Assembly: GCF_013285155.1 (NCBI RefSeq)
Contig: NZ_JABTEL010000014.1
Coordinates: forward strand, 1 to 64,000
From: Winogradskyella undariae
Lineage (GTDB): Bacteria > Bacteroidota > Bacteroidia > Flavobacteriales > Flavobacteriaceae
DNA length: 64,000 bases
Direction of reading: 5' to 3'
Shown here: positions 51,401-59,329 of the stretch, one piece after another
Layout: every line of letters begins with the position of its first letter
How positions within the stretch are numbered: position 1 is the stretch's first letter
Made by a program: the position numbers and the translations under genes
Notes under the pieces: generated by a model
Databases searched by the model: none
Told to the model about the DNA's origin: nothing
The model's input: only the letters and a program-made list of their open reading frames with translations

Positions 51401-52261
51401 ATGATGAAAGCCTTATTTATAATTATGACACTTATTTCTTCAAACCTATATGCACAGAATGATCAAATTTCAGGATCCTATGCTCAAAGCAGCGGTAACC
51501 CCGAAGGCGGTAGCACCTTTATTGTTCTACCCAACCAAACTTTTATAGTGGCTTATTTTGGTGGAGCAAGAAAAGGAACTTGGAAACTGAAAGCAGATGG
51601 TATTTATGAATTTACGTATCATGCCGAAGCGAAGTTTGTGCTATATGGACGTTTTAATTCAGAGCTTAAAGATTCTGTAAATGTTAGTATAGGTGTAGAT
51701 TCACGAGAAGATTTAGCCGTTCGTTTTAATAAAATAAGTGAAGAACCTTTTACACCAATATTTAATAAAAATGCAAATTGTTTCAGCTATCCTTACTATT
51801 ATAAGCAAAAGGGAAAATTAAATACCTTAGAAGTAAGTGTACCAAGAGACGACTATTATTATGAAGATGAGCCAACGGATAGTGTAAGTATTTATAGTTT
51901 TAAAGTTGAAGAAAATTACAATGATTTTATTTTGGCTGGTTTATCAGAAAACTATTCTCAAGCCGGTTCATTTATTGCGAAATACCATGACGGTGTTTTG
52001 TTGTTAGATGAATATACAAAGCTTAGAAAAGGTAAAAATTATGAAGATTTAAGTGAAGAAACTTTAAATTTTGCCAAAACGTATACCGAAAGAGAAATCT
52101 TGCCTCAAATATTAGAATATGGTAATGAGTTTTTTCCATATTATGAACATCCTAATGAAAATGATTTAAAACCATTTTATAAAATTGCTTCAGAAGTAAA
52201 AGATTTAAAAGGCATTACATTCACTGAAAACAGTTTATTTATTGCTACATGTGATGATTAA
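51401..52261 (+). CDS. Secreted protein of unknown function
   Basis: A 286-residue protein with a signal peptide (ALFIIMTLISSNLYAQ). The first ~100 residues of the mature part look like a lipocalin- or copper-resistance-like beta domain ('SGSYAQSSGNPEGGSTFIVLPNQTFIVAYFGGARKGTWKL'), with a tyrosine-rich acidic middle (SYPYYYKQKG, DDYYYEDEP). The C-terminus ends 'FIATCDD'. No family is recognised. Two ATGs are adjacent (51401 and 51404). A TATCTTTA sequence at 51376-51383 may be the promoter. It is a single gene with its own terminator. Confidence 0.75.
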   Translation: MMKALFIIMTLISSNLYAQNDQISGSYAQSSGNPEGGSTFIVLPNQTFIVAYFGGARKGTWKLKADGIYEFTYHAEAKFVLYGRFNSELKDSVNVSIGVDSREDLAVRFNKISEEPFTPIFNKNANCFSYPYYYKQKGKLNTLEVSVPRDDYYYEDEPTDSVSIYSFKVEENYNDFILAGLSENYSQAGSFIAKYHDGVLLLDEYTKLRKGKNYEDLSEETLNFAKTYTEREILPQILEYGNEFFPYYEHPNENDLKPFYKIASEVKDLKGITFTENSLFIATCDD

Positions 52262-52294
52262 ACACAACTGATTTTAATTACTAACTAAACAAAT

Positions 52295-52329
52295 AAAAGC
52301 CTGTAAACATAATGTTATACAGGCTTTTT
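52295..52329. terminator. Bidirectional intrinsic terminator
   Basis: AAAAGCCTGTA (52295-52305) pairs with TACAGGCTTTT (52318-52328), with an inner AACAT/ATGTT stem, followed by T. It separates the convergent secreted-protein and DJ-1/PfpI genes. Confidence 0.88.
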
Positions 52330-52360
52330 GTTATTAATTAGGGTAATTAATCTTGAGAGA

Positions 52361-53167
52361 TTATTTTAGTGCTTCCAATAATTTTTCAGCAACAAGTTCA
52401 GAAGATGCAGGGTTTTGTCCTGTAATTAAGTTTCCGTCTTGCACAGCGTAAGGTGCCCAATTCTCTTTATTAGAATACATCGCTCCATTTTCAATAAGCA
52501 TATCTTCTAATAAAAGAGGTACAACCTCTGTTAAACCAACAGCAGCTTCTTCTTTGTTAGAAAAACCAGTTATTTTTTTACCTTTAACTAAAGCTGTTCC
52601 ATCTGCATTTTTAACATCTTTTAAAACAGCAGGGGCGTGACAAACAAAAGCAATTGGTTTTTCTTGACGGTCAAACTTCTCAATTAACGCTACAGAATTA
52701 GCATCGTTAGTCAAATCCCATAATGGTCCGTGACCTCCTGGGTAAAATACCGCATCAAAATCATCAGCATTTATATCTGCTAATACTTTTGTGTTTGCTA
52801 TTTTTTGTTTTGCCTCATCATCTTTATTGTAACGTTCTGTTGCTGCTGTTGCTGCATCAGGACCATCACTACTTGGATCTATTGGTGCTGCACCACCTTT
52901 TGGTGTTGCAATAGTAATGTTTGCACCTTTATCTAATAAGGTGTAATATGGACTAGCGAATTCTTCAACCCAAAAGCCTGTTTTTTTTCCGGTGTCTCCT
53001 AATTGATCGTGAGACGTTAATACAAATAATACGTTCATTGTATGTTGTTTTTTAAATTCTTTTATAGCTTCTGAAACGTTTTCAGAAGGTGATTCTTTTT
53101 GTGCATTATTACAACTGAAAGCTGTTATACTGATGAGCACAATAGCCATGGTTTTTATTAATTTCAT
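52361..53167 (-). CDS. DJ-1/PfpI (Hsp31-like) family protein with lipoprotein signal
   Basis: A 268-residue protein. Catalytic landmarks of the Hsp31/glyoxalase III group are present: Glu in 'GFWVEEFASPYY', nucleophile-elbow Cys in 'IAFVCHAPAVL' and 'FYPGGHGPLWDL'. Members convert methylglyoxal to lactate or act as chaperones/deglycases. Unusually, the N-terminus is a lipoprotein signal (MKLIKTMAIVLISITAFSC, lipobox TAFSC), implying export; the classical fold begins near Met44 ('MNVLFVLTSHDQLGDTG'). It is the last gene of the electrophile-detoxification cluster, eight bases after the alcohol dehydrogenase, consistent with aldehyde detoxification. Confidence 0.88.
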   Translation of the reverse strand: MKLIKTMAIVLISITAFSCNNAQKESPSENVSEAIKEFKKQHTMNVLFVLTSHDQLGDTGKKTGFWVEEFASPYYTLLDKGANITIATPKGGAAPIDPSSDGPDAATAATERYNKDDEAKQKIANTKVLADINADDFDAVFYPGGHGPLWDLTNDANSVALIEKFDRQEKPIAFVCHAPAVLKDVKNADGTALVKGKKITGFSNKEEAAVGLTEVVPLLLEDMLIENGAMYSNKENWAPYAVQDGNLITGQNPASSELVAEKLLEALK

Positions 53168-53175
53168 TTCTAAAA

Positions 53176-54336
53176 TTAATAAGCCATTTTTACAATTTTC
53201 TCTACACGGTCTGGTGATAAGGTTTTATGCTCTCCTAATCCCATCCATTTACGTTCTACAAAACGTTTTGAAATTTCTTCAGCAGTCCCCTCATAATCTT
53301 TAGTGTAATCTGAAAGTTTAGTATCAATTCCTAATTCATGGAAAAATGCTTCCGTTCTATCAATGGCAGCATAAGCTTTGTCATTAGTAGTTCCTTCAGT
53401 AATATTCCAAACACGCTCAGCGTACTGTGCTAATTTTTCTTTTTTATCTTCAAAATTATATTTGTAATGGCTTGGTGCAATTACCGCTAAGGTACGTGCA
53501 TGATCAATTCCGAATAAGGCTGTTAACTCATGACCAATAGCATGAACGGCCCAGTCTCCAGGAACACCTTGTTGAATTAATCCATTTAAAGCCATAGTAC
53601 AACTCCACATAAAGTTAGAAGCGGCTTTATAATCTGTAGGATCTTTCAATACTTTTGGTGCGATTTCGATTAAGGTTTGCAAAATACTTTCAGCAAAACG
53701 ATCTTGCAATAAAGCGCCAATAGGATAGGTCATATATTGCTCTAAAACGTGTGTAAAAGCATCCGTGATTCCGTTTGCCAATTGACGTTGCGGAATTGAA
53801 GTAATGACTTGTGGATCTAAAATAGAAAACTGAGGAAACAAACCAGGACCTCCCATAGCTAGTTTTTCTTTAGTTTCTGCTCTTGTAATAACAGAACCAG
53901 AATTCATTTCAGAACCTGTTGCTGGCAAAGTTAAAACCGTACCAAAAGGCATTCCTTTTTCTGTTCTGATGTTTTGAGTTAAAATATCCCAAGGTGTATC
54001 GCCTTCATATAAAGCAGCAGCCGATAAAAACTTAGTCCCATCAATTACAGATCCACCACCAACAGCAAGTAAATAGGTGATGTTTTCGTCTTTAATTACT
54101 TTTAGAGCTTCCATTAATTTAGAATACTCTGGGTTAGCAGGAATACCTCCAAACTCAACAACATCGACTTTTGCTAAAGCTGTTTTTACTTGGTCGTAAA
54201 TGCCGTTCTTTTTAATACTTCCGCCTCCATAAAGTAATAAGACTTTTGCATCCTTAGGGATTTCGTTTTCTAGTTTTTCTATGGTATCCTTACCAAATAT
54301 GATTTTGGTAGGGTTTTTAAATTCAAAATTATTCAT
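53176..54336 (-). CDS. Iron-dependent alcohol dehydrogenase, YqhD-like
   Basis: A 386-residue group III dehydrogenase. N-terminal NADP-binding part: 'FGKDTIEKLENEIPKDAKVLLLYGGGSIKKNGIYDQV' and 'YLLAVGGGSVIDGTKFLSAA'. Metal ligands lie in 'LANGITDAFTHVLEQYM' (Asp, His) and 'HAIGHELTALFGIDHARTLAVIAP' (two His). The N-terminus 'MNNFEFKNPTKIIFGKDTI' is that of YqhD/BdhA enzymes, which reduce short and reactive aldehydes with NADPH. It sits in a cluster with other reductases and a DJ-1 protein, supporting aldehyde/electrophile detoxification. A 106-base gap upstream may hold an additional promoter. Confidence 0.93.
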   Translation of the reverse strand: MNNFEFKNPTKIIFGKDTIEKLENEIPKDAKVLLLYGGGSIKKNGIYDQVKTALAKVDVVEFGGIPANPEYSKLMEALKVIKDENITYLLAVGGGSVIDGTKFLSAAALYEGDTPWDILTQNIRTEKGMPFGTVLTLPATGSEMNSGSVITRAETKEKLAMGGPGLFPQFSILDPQVITSIPQRQLANGITDAFTHVLEQYMTYPIGALLQDRFAESILQTLIEIAPKVLKDPTDYKAASNFMWSCTMALNGLIQQGVPGDWAVHAIGHELTALFGIDHARTLAVIAPSHYKYNFEDKKEKLAQYAERVWNITEGTTNDKAYAAIDRTEAFFHELGIDTKLSDYTKDYEGTAEEISKRFVERKWMGLGEHKTLSPDRVEKIVKMAY

Positions 54337-54442
54337 TTTCTTTTCTTTTTTTAATTTTATTATTTACTCTAATCCATTCTAAAATGCTCTTTAATAGATC
54401 ATTTTATAAATGGAAATGTTGGGAGTAGTTGTCATTTGATTT

Positions 54443-55444
54443 TTAAATTTTAACAACCATTTTACCTTTATTCTTACCATCAAATAAGTCTATAAAAGCT
54501 TGAGGAATGTTATCAAAACCTTCAACTACAGTTTCAGAATAGGTTAATTTATCTTCAGCTAACCAAGTTGCTAATTGTTTAATCGCTTCTGGAAATTTAG
54601 CTGCATAATTAGAAACGATAAACCCTTGCATTAAAGCACTGTTTTTTACTAAAAATGGTTGTACACTTAAGCTTTTTGGTGCTTCTGTACTGTTGTAAAC
54701 TGAAATTGCACCACAAATTATGATTCTTGCTAATTGGTTAATATTCACTAAAACACCATCTGAAATAGGTCCTCCAACATTATCGAAATAAACATCTACA
54801 CCGTTAGGTGCTGCTTTAGCAATAGCTTCTTGCATGTTTTCAGTCGTGTTGTAATTGATGCCTTCATCAAAACCAAATTTTGATTTTAATAGCTCTACTT
54901 TTTCATCAGAACCCGCAATACCAATCACTCTTAATCCTAGTATTTTTCCGATTTGTCCAACCACAGAACCAACGGCTCCAGCAGCACCAGAAACCACTAA
55001 AGTTTCTCCTTTTTTAGGTTTTCCTATTTCTGTTAATCCACAATACGCGGTTAAACCAGTCATCCCTAAAATCCCTAAATAAGCACTTAATGGTGCTTTA
55101 GATGGATCTACCTTATTAAGTCCTTCACCATTAGAAACTTGTTTTGTTTGCCAGTTTAACATACCAGAAACATAGTCTCCTTCTTTAAATTTTTCATTTT
55201 TTGAACTGATCACTTTAGCGATAACGCCAGAATGTACAGGTTCGTTAAGTTTAAAAGGTGGTACGTACGATTTTGCATCGCTCATTCTTCCTCTTAAATA
55301 AGGATCTACAGAAACATAAGTGGTTTCTAAAAGGAGTTCTCCATCTTTAATTGATAATTCTGAATCGTCTGTTGTAAATTCAAAATTAGATAGTGATGGT
55401 TTTCCTTGAGGTCTATTTTTTAATGATATAGTCTTTGTCATCAT
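54443..55444 (-). CDS. NADP-dependent medium-chain reductase (CurA/leukotriene B4 dehydrogenase-like)
   Basis: A 333-residue zinc-independent medium-chain dehydrogenase/reductase. Signature parts: 'VSVDPYLRGRM' near residue 50, the nucleotide-binding loop 'VVSGAAGAVGSVVGQIGKILGLRVIGIAG' and 'GVDVYFDNVGGPISDGVL'. The family reduces alpha,beta-unsaturated ketones and aldehydes with NADPH. There are two adjacent ATGs (55444 and 55441). It lies nine bases after the nitroreductase gene in the same operon. Confidence 0.92.
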   Translation of the reverse strand: MMTKTISLKNRPQGKPSLSNFEFTTDDSELSIKDGELLLETTYVSVDPYLRGRMSDAKSYVPPFKLNEPVHSGVIAKVISSKNEKFKEGDYVSGMLNWQTKQVSNGEGLNKVDPSKAPLSAYLGILGMTGLTAYCGLTEIGKPKKGETLVVSGAAGAVGSVVGQIGKILGLRVIGIAGSDEKVELLKSKFGFDEGINYNTTENMQEAIAKAAPNGVDVYFDNVGGPISDGVLVNINQLARIIICGAISVYNSTEAPKSLSVQPFLVKNSALMQGFIVSNYAAKFPEAIKQLATWLAEDKLTYSETVVEGFDNIPQAFIDLFDGKNKGKMVVKI

Positions 55445-55453
55445 GTTTTGTTT

Positions 55454-56086
55454 TTATTTCATTACAGTTACTAATTCTTCCATAGGTTTTCTCACCTTAA
55501 CAAGATTTACTAACCAATCTTCATTTTCTTTTCTATAACCAATTGGCATTAAAACGGCACTGCGTAATCCTTTTTCTCGTAATCCAAGAATTTTATCTAC
55601 AGCATCTGGGTCAAAACCTTCAATTGGTGTCGCATCAACACCTTCAAAAGCAGCAGCAGTTAAAGCTTGAGAAAAAGCGATATAGGCTTGTTTAGCAGCG
55701 TGATTAAAATTCTCTTCAGCATCTTTTTGAGGATAAGAATTTAATAACATTTGTCTGTAGTCTTCCCAACCTTGATTTTTAAAACCACGAATATCATTTG
55801 TTAAATCGAACATATGATTAATACGCTCTGGTGTATACGTATCCCAAGCTGCAAAAACGAGTAGGTGAGAGCAATCTGTAATTACCGATTGGTTCCAAGC
55901 TACTGGTCTAATTTGTTCTTTTAAGTCTTTATTTTCAACTACTATGATTTCAAAAGGTTGTAAACCACTTGATGTTGGTGCTAAGCGTGCGGCTTCTAAA
56001 ATGTTATGTAATTTTTCTTCAGGAACAGTTTCACCGTTCATTGCTTTAGCTGCGTAACGCCATTTTAATTTATCTAATAATTCCAT
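55454..56086 (-). CDS. NAD(P)H-dependent nitroreductase family oxidoreductase
   Basis: A 210-residue FMN-binding nitroreductase (NfsB type). Motifs: 'LKWRYAAKAMNG' (N-terminal FMN-binding Arg/Lys), 'LEAARLAPTSSGLQPFEIIVVEN', 'ITDCSHLLVFAAWDTY', 'AYIAFSQALTAAAFEGVDATPIEGF' and 'VLMPIGYRKENEDW'. It transfers hydride to nitroaromatics, quinones or enones in the cytoplasm. It lies within the detoxification operon, ten bases after the preceding gene and nine before the next. Confidence 0.92.
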   Translation of the reverse strand: MELLDKLKWRYAAKAMNGETVPEEKLHNILEAARLAPTSSGLQPFEIIVVENKDLKEQIRPVAWNQSVITDCSHLLVFAAWDTYTPERINHMFDLTNDIRGFKNQGWEDYRQMLLNSYPQKDAEENFNHAAKQAYIAFSQALTAAAFEGVDATPIEGFDPDAVDKILGLREKGLRSAVLMPIGYRKENEDWLVNLVKVRKPMEELVTVMK

Positions 56087-56096
56087 ATTTTATTTT

Positions 56097-56765
56097 TTAA
56101 TTGTTATTACCTATTGTATTAATTTGATCTGAAGTAATAATGGCTTCAGTATGTTTTTTAGTATTTGCTGTCTTAATCATTGCCTCAGCAATAATAGCAG
56201 CATCAACAATTTTATATTTTTTTAAAGCTCCGATAAATAAGGGTTGAATAATTTTAAATAATGCTAGCCCTATTTTTTCTAAAGTTCTTTTTTCTTCACG
56301 ATTACCTCCAATTAAAGATGGTCTGAAGATATAAGTGTTAGCTATTTTTAGTGCTAATACATCTTGCTCCATTTCTCCTTTAGTTTTGTTATAAAAGACA
56401 CTACTCTTTTTATTCGCACCCATTGCAGAGACTACCAAAAAGGTGTTGATGCCATTAGCTTTTGCTAATTTTGAAGCTGCAACAGGAATACCATAATCAA
56501 TTCTTTTATACATCACCTTATCTGGTGTTTTTGATTTTGTAGTACCTATGCAACAGTATATTTCATCCGCTATAAAGTCGGTTTTAAATTGTTCTAACTC
56601 TAGTAAGTTTCCTGTAAACTGTTGTACTTTATTTTGAGGTAAACTTTCAATTCTAGATCTCGAAAATAATTTGATGGTCTCGTAACGTTCATCAGCAATT
56701 AACTTTTGAAGCACATGAGAGCCTGTTAAGCCTGAAGCTCCTAATAGGATAGCTGTTTTTTTCAT
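56097..56765 (-). CDS. NAD(P)-binding Rossmann protein (HTATIP2/YbjT-like)
   Basis: A 222-residue short-chain-like protein. The dinucleotide-binding motif is 'AILLGASGLTGSHVLQKL', followed by 'DEIYCCIGTTKSKTPDKVMYKRIDYGIPVAASKLAKANGINTFLVVSAMGA' and 'YIFRPSLIGGNRE'. This combination is typical of HTATIP2-like atypical SDR proteins, often annotated as oxidoreductases or semialdehyde-type dehydrogenases. The substrate is unknown. It lies one base after the TetR gene. Confidence 0.85.
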   Translation of the reverse strand: MKKTAILLGASGLTGSHVLQKLIADERYETIKLFSRSRIESLPQNKVQQFTGNLLELEQFKTDFIADEIYCCIGTTKSKTPDKVMYKRIDYGIPVAASKLAKANGINTFLVVSAMGANKKSSVFYNKTKGEMEQDVLALKIANTYIFRPSLIGGNREEKRTLEKIGLALFKIIQPLFIGALKKYKIVDAAIIAEAMIKTANTKKHTEAIITSDQINTIGNNN

Positions 56766-56766
56766 A

Positions 56767-57351
56767 TTACTTATTCACTTTAATACTATCCCAAGCCGCT
56801 TGATAAGCCTCTTCGATATGGGATTCATTTAACTGAAATGCACCTCTTTTTTGAGTAATCATTAAAAATGATAGAGGATTAATGGCATAGGCGTACAAAA
56901 TAAAATCAGATAGAGGTTTTACTAAACCTTCTTTTTTGCCGCGTTGCCAAAGATCGAGTAGGGGTTGTAGGTGTTTTATACCTTCAATTCTACTGGGTTC
57001 ATCTATCATTGGTGTATTATCACATTGGGCTAAAAACATAGCGTGTTCGCACTCTTTTAATTTAAAATCTGCTATGCGTTTCCAAATCAATTCAAAACCA
57101 TCTTCAACGGACATATTTTCTTCGTAAGTTGCAAAAGCATAATTGGTATATTCTGCTTTAACTTCGATATAAGTTTGATTAACTAAATCTTGTTTGTTTT
57201 CAAAATAGAGATAAATTGTTGCAGGCGATACTTTTGCCATTTTTGCAATTTTACTCATTGGAGTAGCGTGAAATCCATTGTTATTGACCAACTCTATGGT
57301 TGCTTTAACTAATGCGTTTCTTTTGTCTATACTTTTTTGAAGTTTTGCCAT
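56767..57351 (-). CDS. TetR/AcrR family repressor of the detoxification operon
   Basis: A 194-residue protein. N-terminal helix-turn-helix: 'ALVKATIELVNNNGFHATPMSKIAKMAKVSPATIYLYFENKQDLVNQTY'. The C-terminal helical domain contains two cysteines ('KLKECEHAMFLAQCDN') that could react with electrophiles. It is the first gene of the operon. A perfect 14-base palindrome AATGAACGTTCATT overlaps the promoter immediately upstream (57385-57398), so autoregulation and repression of the reductase genes is the natural reading. Confidence 0.9.
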   Translation of the reverse strand: MAKLQKSIDKRNALVKATIELVNNNGFHATPMSKIAKMAKVSPATIYLYFENKQDLVNQTYIEVKAEYTNYAFATYEENMSVEDGFELIWKRIADFKLKECEHAMFLAQCDNTPMIDEPSRIEGIKHLQPLLDLWQRGKKEGLVKPLSDFILYAYAINPLSFLMITQKRGAFQLNESHIEEAYQAAWDSIKVNK

Positions 57352-57370
57352 GATAATTTTAATTCTGGTA

Positions 57371-57398
57371 CAAATGTAAGTAAAAATGAACGTTCATT
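57371..57398 (-). promoter_or_regulatory. Promoter and TetR operator of the detoxification operon
   Basis: On the minus strand TACATTTG (57378-57371) is a -7 box 20 bases before the ATG at 57351. The perfect palindrome AATGAACGTTCATT (57385-57398) lies in the spacer between the -7 and -33 positions, an ideal place for a repressor to block RNA polymerase. Confidence 0.75.
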
Positions 57399-57588
57399 CT
57401 TTTTTTTAACAAAGGTTTATGTTTAGTCTTATTAAATAGATTCTTATCTACTATTAACAAGGATAACATTGTTTAGTGAAACGAGTCAACTAATAAATGA
57501 ATAGAGCTAAAATACCTTTACAAAGCCTATTACCTTTACACCATAGCGAATCACAAGGATTTGCATTAACTACAAAAACTCAAGAATT

Positions 57589-57789
57589 ATGTCAAAAGCA
57601 TGGGAAGATAAAGCAAAAGGAAATTGGAATATAGCTAAAGGAAAAATTAAGCAAAAGTGGGGAGAACTCACCGATGACGATTTAGATTATGTGGAAGGAA
57701 AGGAAGATGAATTAGTGGGGAGAATCCAAAAACGTACAGGAGAAACCAAAGAAAAAGTAAACGAATATTTAAATGATTTAATAAATTAA
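57589..57789 (+). CDS. CsbD family stress protein
   Basis: A 66-residue hydrophilic protein with the complete CsbD pattern: 'KAWEDKAKGNWNIAKGKIKQKWGELTDDDLDYVEGKEDELVGRIQKRTGETKEKV'. CsbD-like proteins are induced by general stress in several bacteria; their molecular activity is unknown. A TACCTTTA element repeated 20 bases apart (57509-57517 and 57529-57537 regions) may form the promoter. A strong terminator follows. Confidence 0.92.
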   Translation: MSKAWEDKAKGNWNIAKGKIKQKWGELTDDDLDYVEGKEDELVGRIQKRTGETKEKVNEYLNDLIN

Positions 57790-57812
57790 TAGACTATAAT
57801 TAGTCAGATAAG

Positions 57813-57838
57813 AATCCTACGAAAGTAGGATTTTTTTT
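57813..57838 (+). terminator. Intrinsic terminator with GAAA loop after csbD-like gene
   Basis: AATCCTAC (57813-57820), tetraloop GAAA, GTAGGATT (57825-57832), then a T-run. Confidence 0.9.
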
Positions 57839-57930
57839 GTTAAATTTTATTCAAAATGATTTACTGAGTCTAATTAAAACTAAATTATTAGTTGTTATTG
57901 ATGTTCAACTTTCATTTTGAAAAAAACACA

Positions 57931-57938
57931 TACTTTTG
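57931..57938 (+). promoter_or_regulatory. Promoter -7 box (TACTTTTG) of the AraC gene
   Basis: TACTTTTG lies 24 bases before the GTG start at 57962. The -33 element is unclear. Confidence 0.5.
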
Positions 57939-57961
57939 TTCTAAGTTAAAAGAAATATTAA

Positions 57962-58831
57962 GTGATATCAGGTATTCGAAAATATGGTTTTAAGCAGGGA
58001 TTACCTTACGAATTTGAACATCGTAACCTAAGAGCGCTTTATTCTAGTTCGTTTAATGAATTAATCATTCCGCACCGTGCCGATTTTTATCAAATTATAT
58101 GGTTTAAAACAGGTTTCCCTAAGCATGTGGTTGATCTTAATACCATTGAGATAATACCAAATACAATTTTATTTGTAGATAAAAATAGTGTTCAATGTTT
58201 TGATAAAACGGAGCAGATTGATGGAGAGGTTTTACTTTTTACAGATAATTTTTTCTGTAAAACAGAAGAAGATACTAAGTTTCTTATGAGTAACATGTTG
58301 TTTAACGATATGTTTTCAGTGACAACATTGAAGATAAAAAAGCTAATTCCGATTTTTAATAGTTTTTTTAAATTTATTAAAACAGAATTAGCTAATGACG
58401 TTGATATTTACAGTTCAGATATTATACGAAATCAGCTTAAGAACTTGTTATTGATATCAGAACGAGAAAAGCAAAATCAAAATAATGTTATTATAAATAA
58501 AGGAACTGATTTAGATTTTGTTATTAAGTTTAGAGATCTTATAGATAAGCATTTTAAAGTGCAAAAATCTGTAACAAAATATACTTTCCAATTAAACGTA
58601 ACTCAAAAACGATTAAGCTCAGCGACTTTAAAGGTTATGGCTATTACTCCAAAGCACATGATAGATGCAAGAGTTATTTTAGAGGCTAAACGTTTATTAG
58701 TACATACAGTTTATAGTGTGAAAGAAATAGGTTACACACTTGGTTTTGAGGAGCCTACTAATTTTGTGAAATACTTTAAAAAACATCAAAGTATAACGCC
58801 AACTGAATTTAGAAATAGATTTTCTAGATAA
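57962..58831 (+). CDS. AraC family transcription regulator
   Basis: A 289-residue regulator. The N-terminal ~150 residues form a cupin-like sensor domain ('FNELIIPHRADFYQIIWFKTG'). The C-terminal double helix-turn-helix is at ~190-285: 'RDLIDKHFKVQKSVTKYTFQLNVTQKRLSSATLKVMAITPKHMIDARVILEAKRLL' and 'VKEIGYTLGFEEPTNFVKYFKKHQSITPTEFRN'. The start is GTG; an in-frame TAA lies immediately upstream and no ATG is available nearby. The effector is unknown. The next gene, a small membrane protein, starts 116 bases downstream and could be a target. Confidence 0.9.
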   Translation: MISGIRKYGFKQGLPYEFEHRNLRALYSSSFNELIIPHRADFYQIIWFKTGFPKHVVDLNTIEIIPNTILFVDKNSVQCFDKTEQIDGEVLLFTDNFFCKTEEDTKFLMSNMLFNDMFSVTTLKIKKLIPIFNSFFKFIKTELANDVDIYSSDIIRNQLKNLLLISEREKQNQNNVIINKGTDLDFVIKFRDLIDKHFKVQKSVTKYTFQLNVTQKRLSSATLKVMAITPKHMIDARVILEAKRLLVHTVYSVKEIGYTLGFEEPTNFVKYFKKHQSITPTEFRNRFSR

Positions 58832-58947
58832 TTTTATTAGGGCGAAAAATTACCATTTATTGTTGCTTTTTTATCATTTTAAATTAAGGAGGTTGTTGCA
58901 AATTTGCTTCATGATTCACTTAAATAAAATGAAACAAATTAAGAGAA

Positions 58948-59208
58948 ATGAAATTAGTAATTGACGTATTAGGTTGGTCAGGTTCTGGCTTTTTAGTTCT
59001 TGCTTATGGACTAACAATTATAGAAAACAAAAGGTACTTTGACTATGCTAAGTACTTAAATCTTTTTGGAGCACTTTTAATTGCTATTAACTGTTATTAC
59101 TATAGTGCAATTCCGTCTTTCGTATCTAATATAATATGGAGTGTTATGGCAACATTGACTCTGTATAGAACTAAGAAAAAAGAAAGAATCTTGGTTTCAA
59201 TAAAATAA
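58948..59208 (+). CDS. Small CBU_0592-like membrane protein
   Basis: An 86-residue protein with three predicted transmembrane helices: 'VLGWSGSGFLVLAYGLTII', 'YLNLFGALLIAINCYYYSA', 'IPSFVSNIIWSVMATLTLY'. The tail is basic. The pattern (GWxGxxLxLxAY and xNxxGAxxLxxN) matches the CBU_0592-like domain of small bacterial membrane proteins of unknown function. It has its own terminator, and a short palindrome GCAAATTTGC (58898-58907) lies upstream. It follows the AraC gene, a possible regulator. Confidence 0.8.
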   Translation: MKLVIDVLGWSGSGFLVLAYGLTIIENKRYFDYAKYLNLFGALLIAINCYYYSAIPSFVSNIIWSVMATLTLYRTKKKERILVSIK

Positions 59209-59240
59209 TAGATTATTAAATTACATATTTAAGAATATAT

Positions 59241-59266
59241 AAGGCTGCTAATTTGTAGCCTTTTTT
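59241..59266 (+). terminator. Intrinsic terminator of the CBU_0592-like gene
   Basis: AAGGCTGC (59241-59248) pairs with GTAGCCTT (59255-59262) with one wobble, followed by T. Confidence 0.75.
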
Positions 59267-59329
59267 AGTTTGTATAATTTACTTTTTTTTGAATTAAAGT
59301 AACTTTAAGATATACAGAACATGTAATGG

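Noticed and set aside
57498-57635. 45-codon ORF starting upstream of the CsbD-like gene
   Set aside because: It runs out of frame into the CsbD-like gene, has no recognisable features, and the CsbD frame is clearly the coding one.
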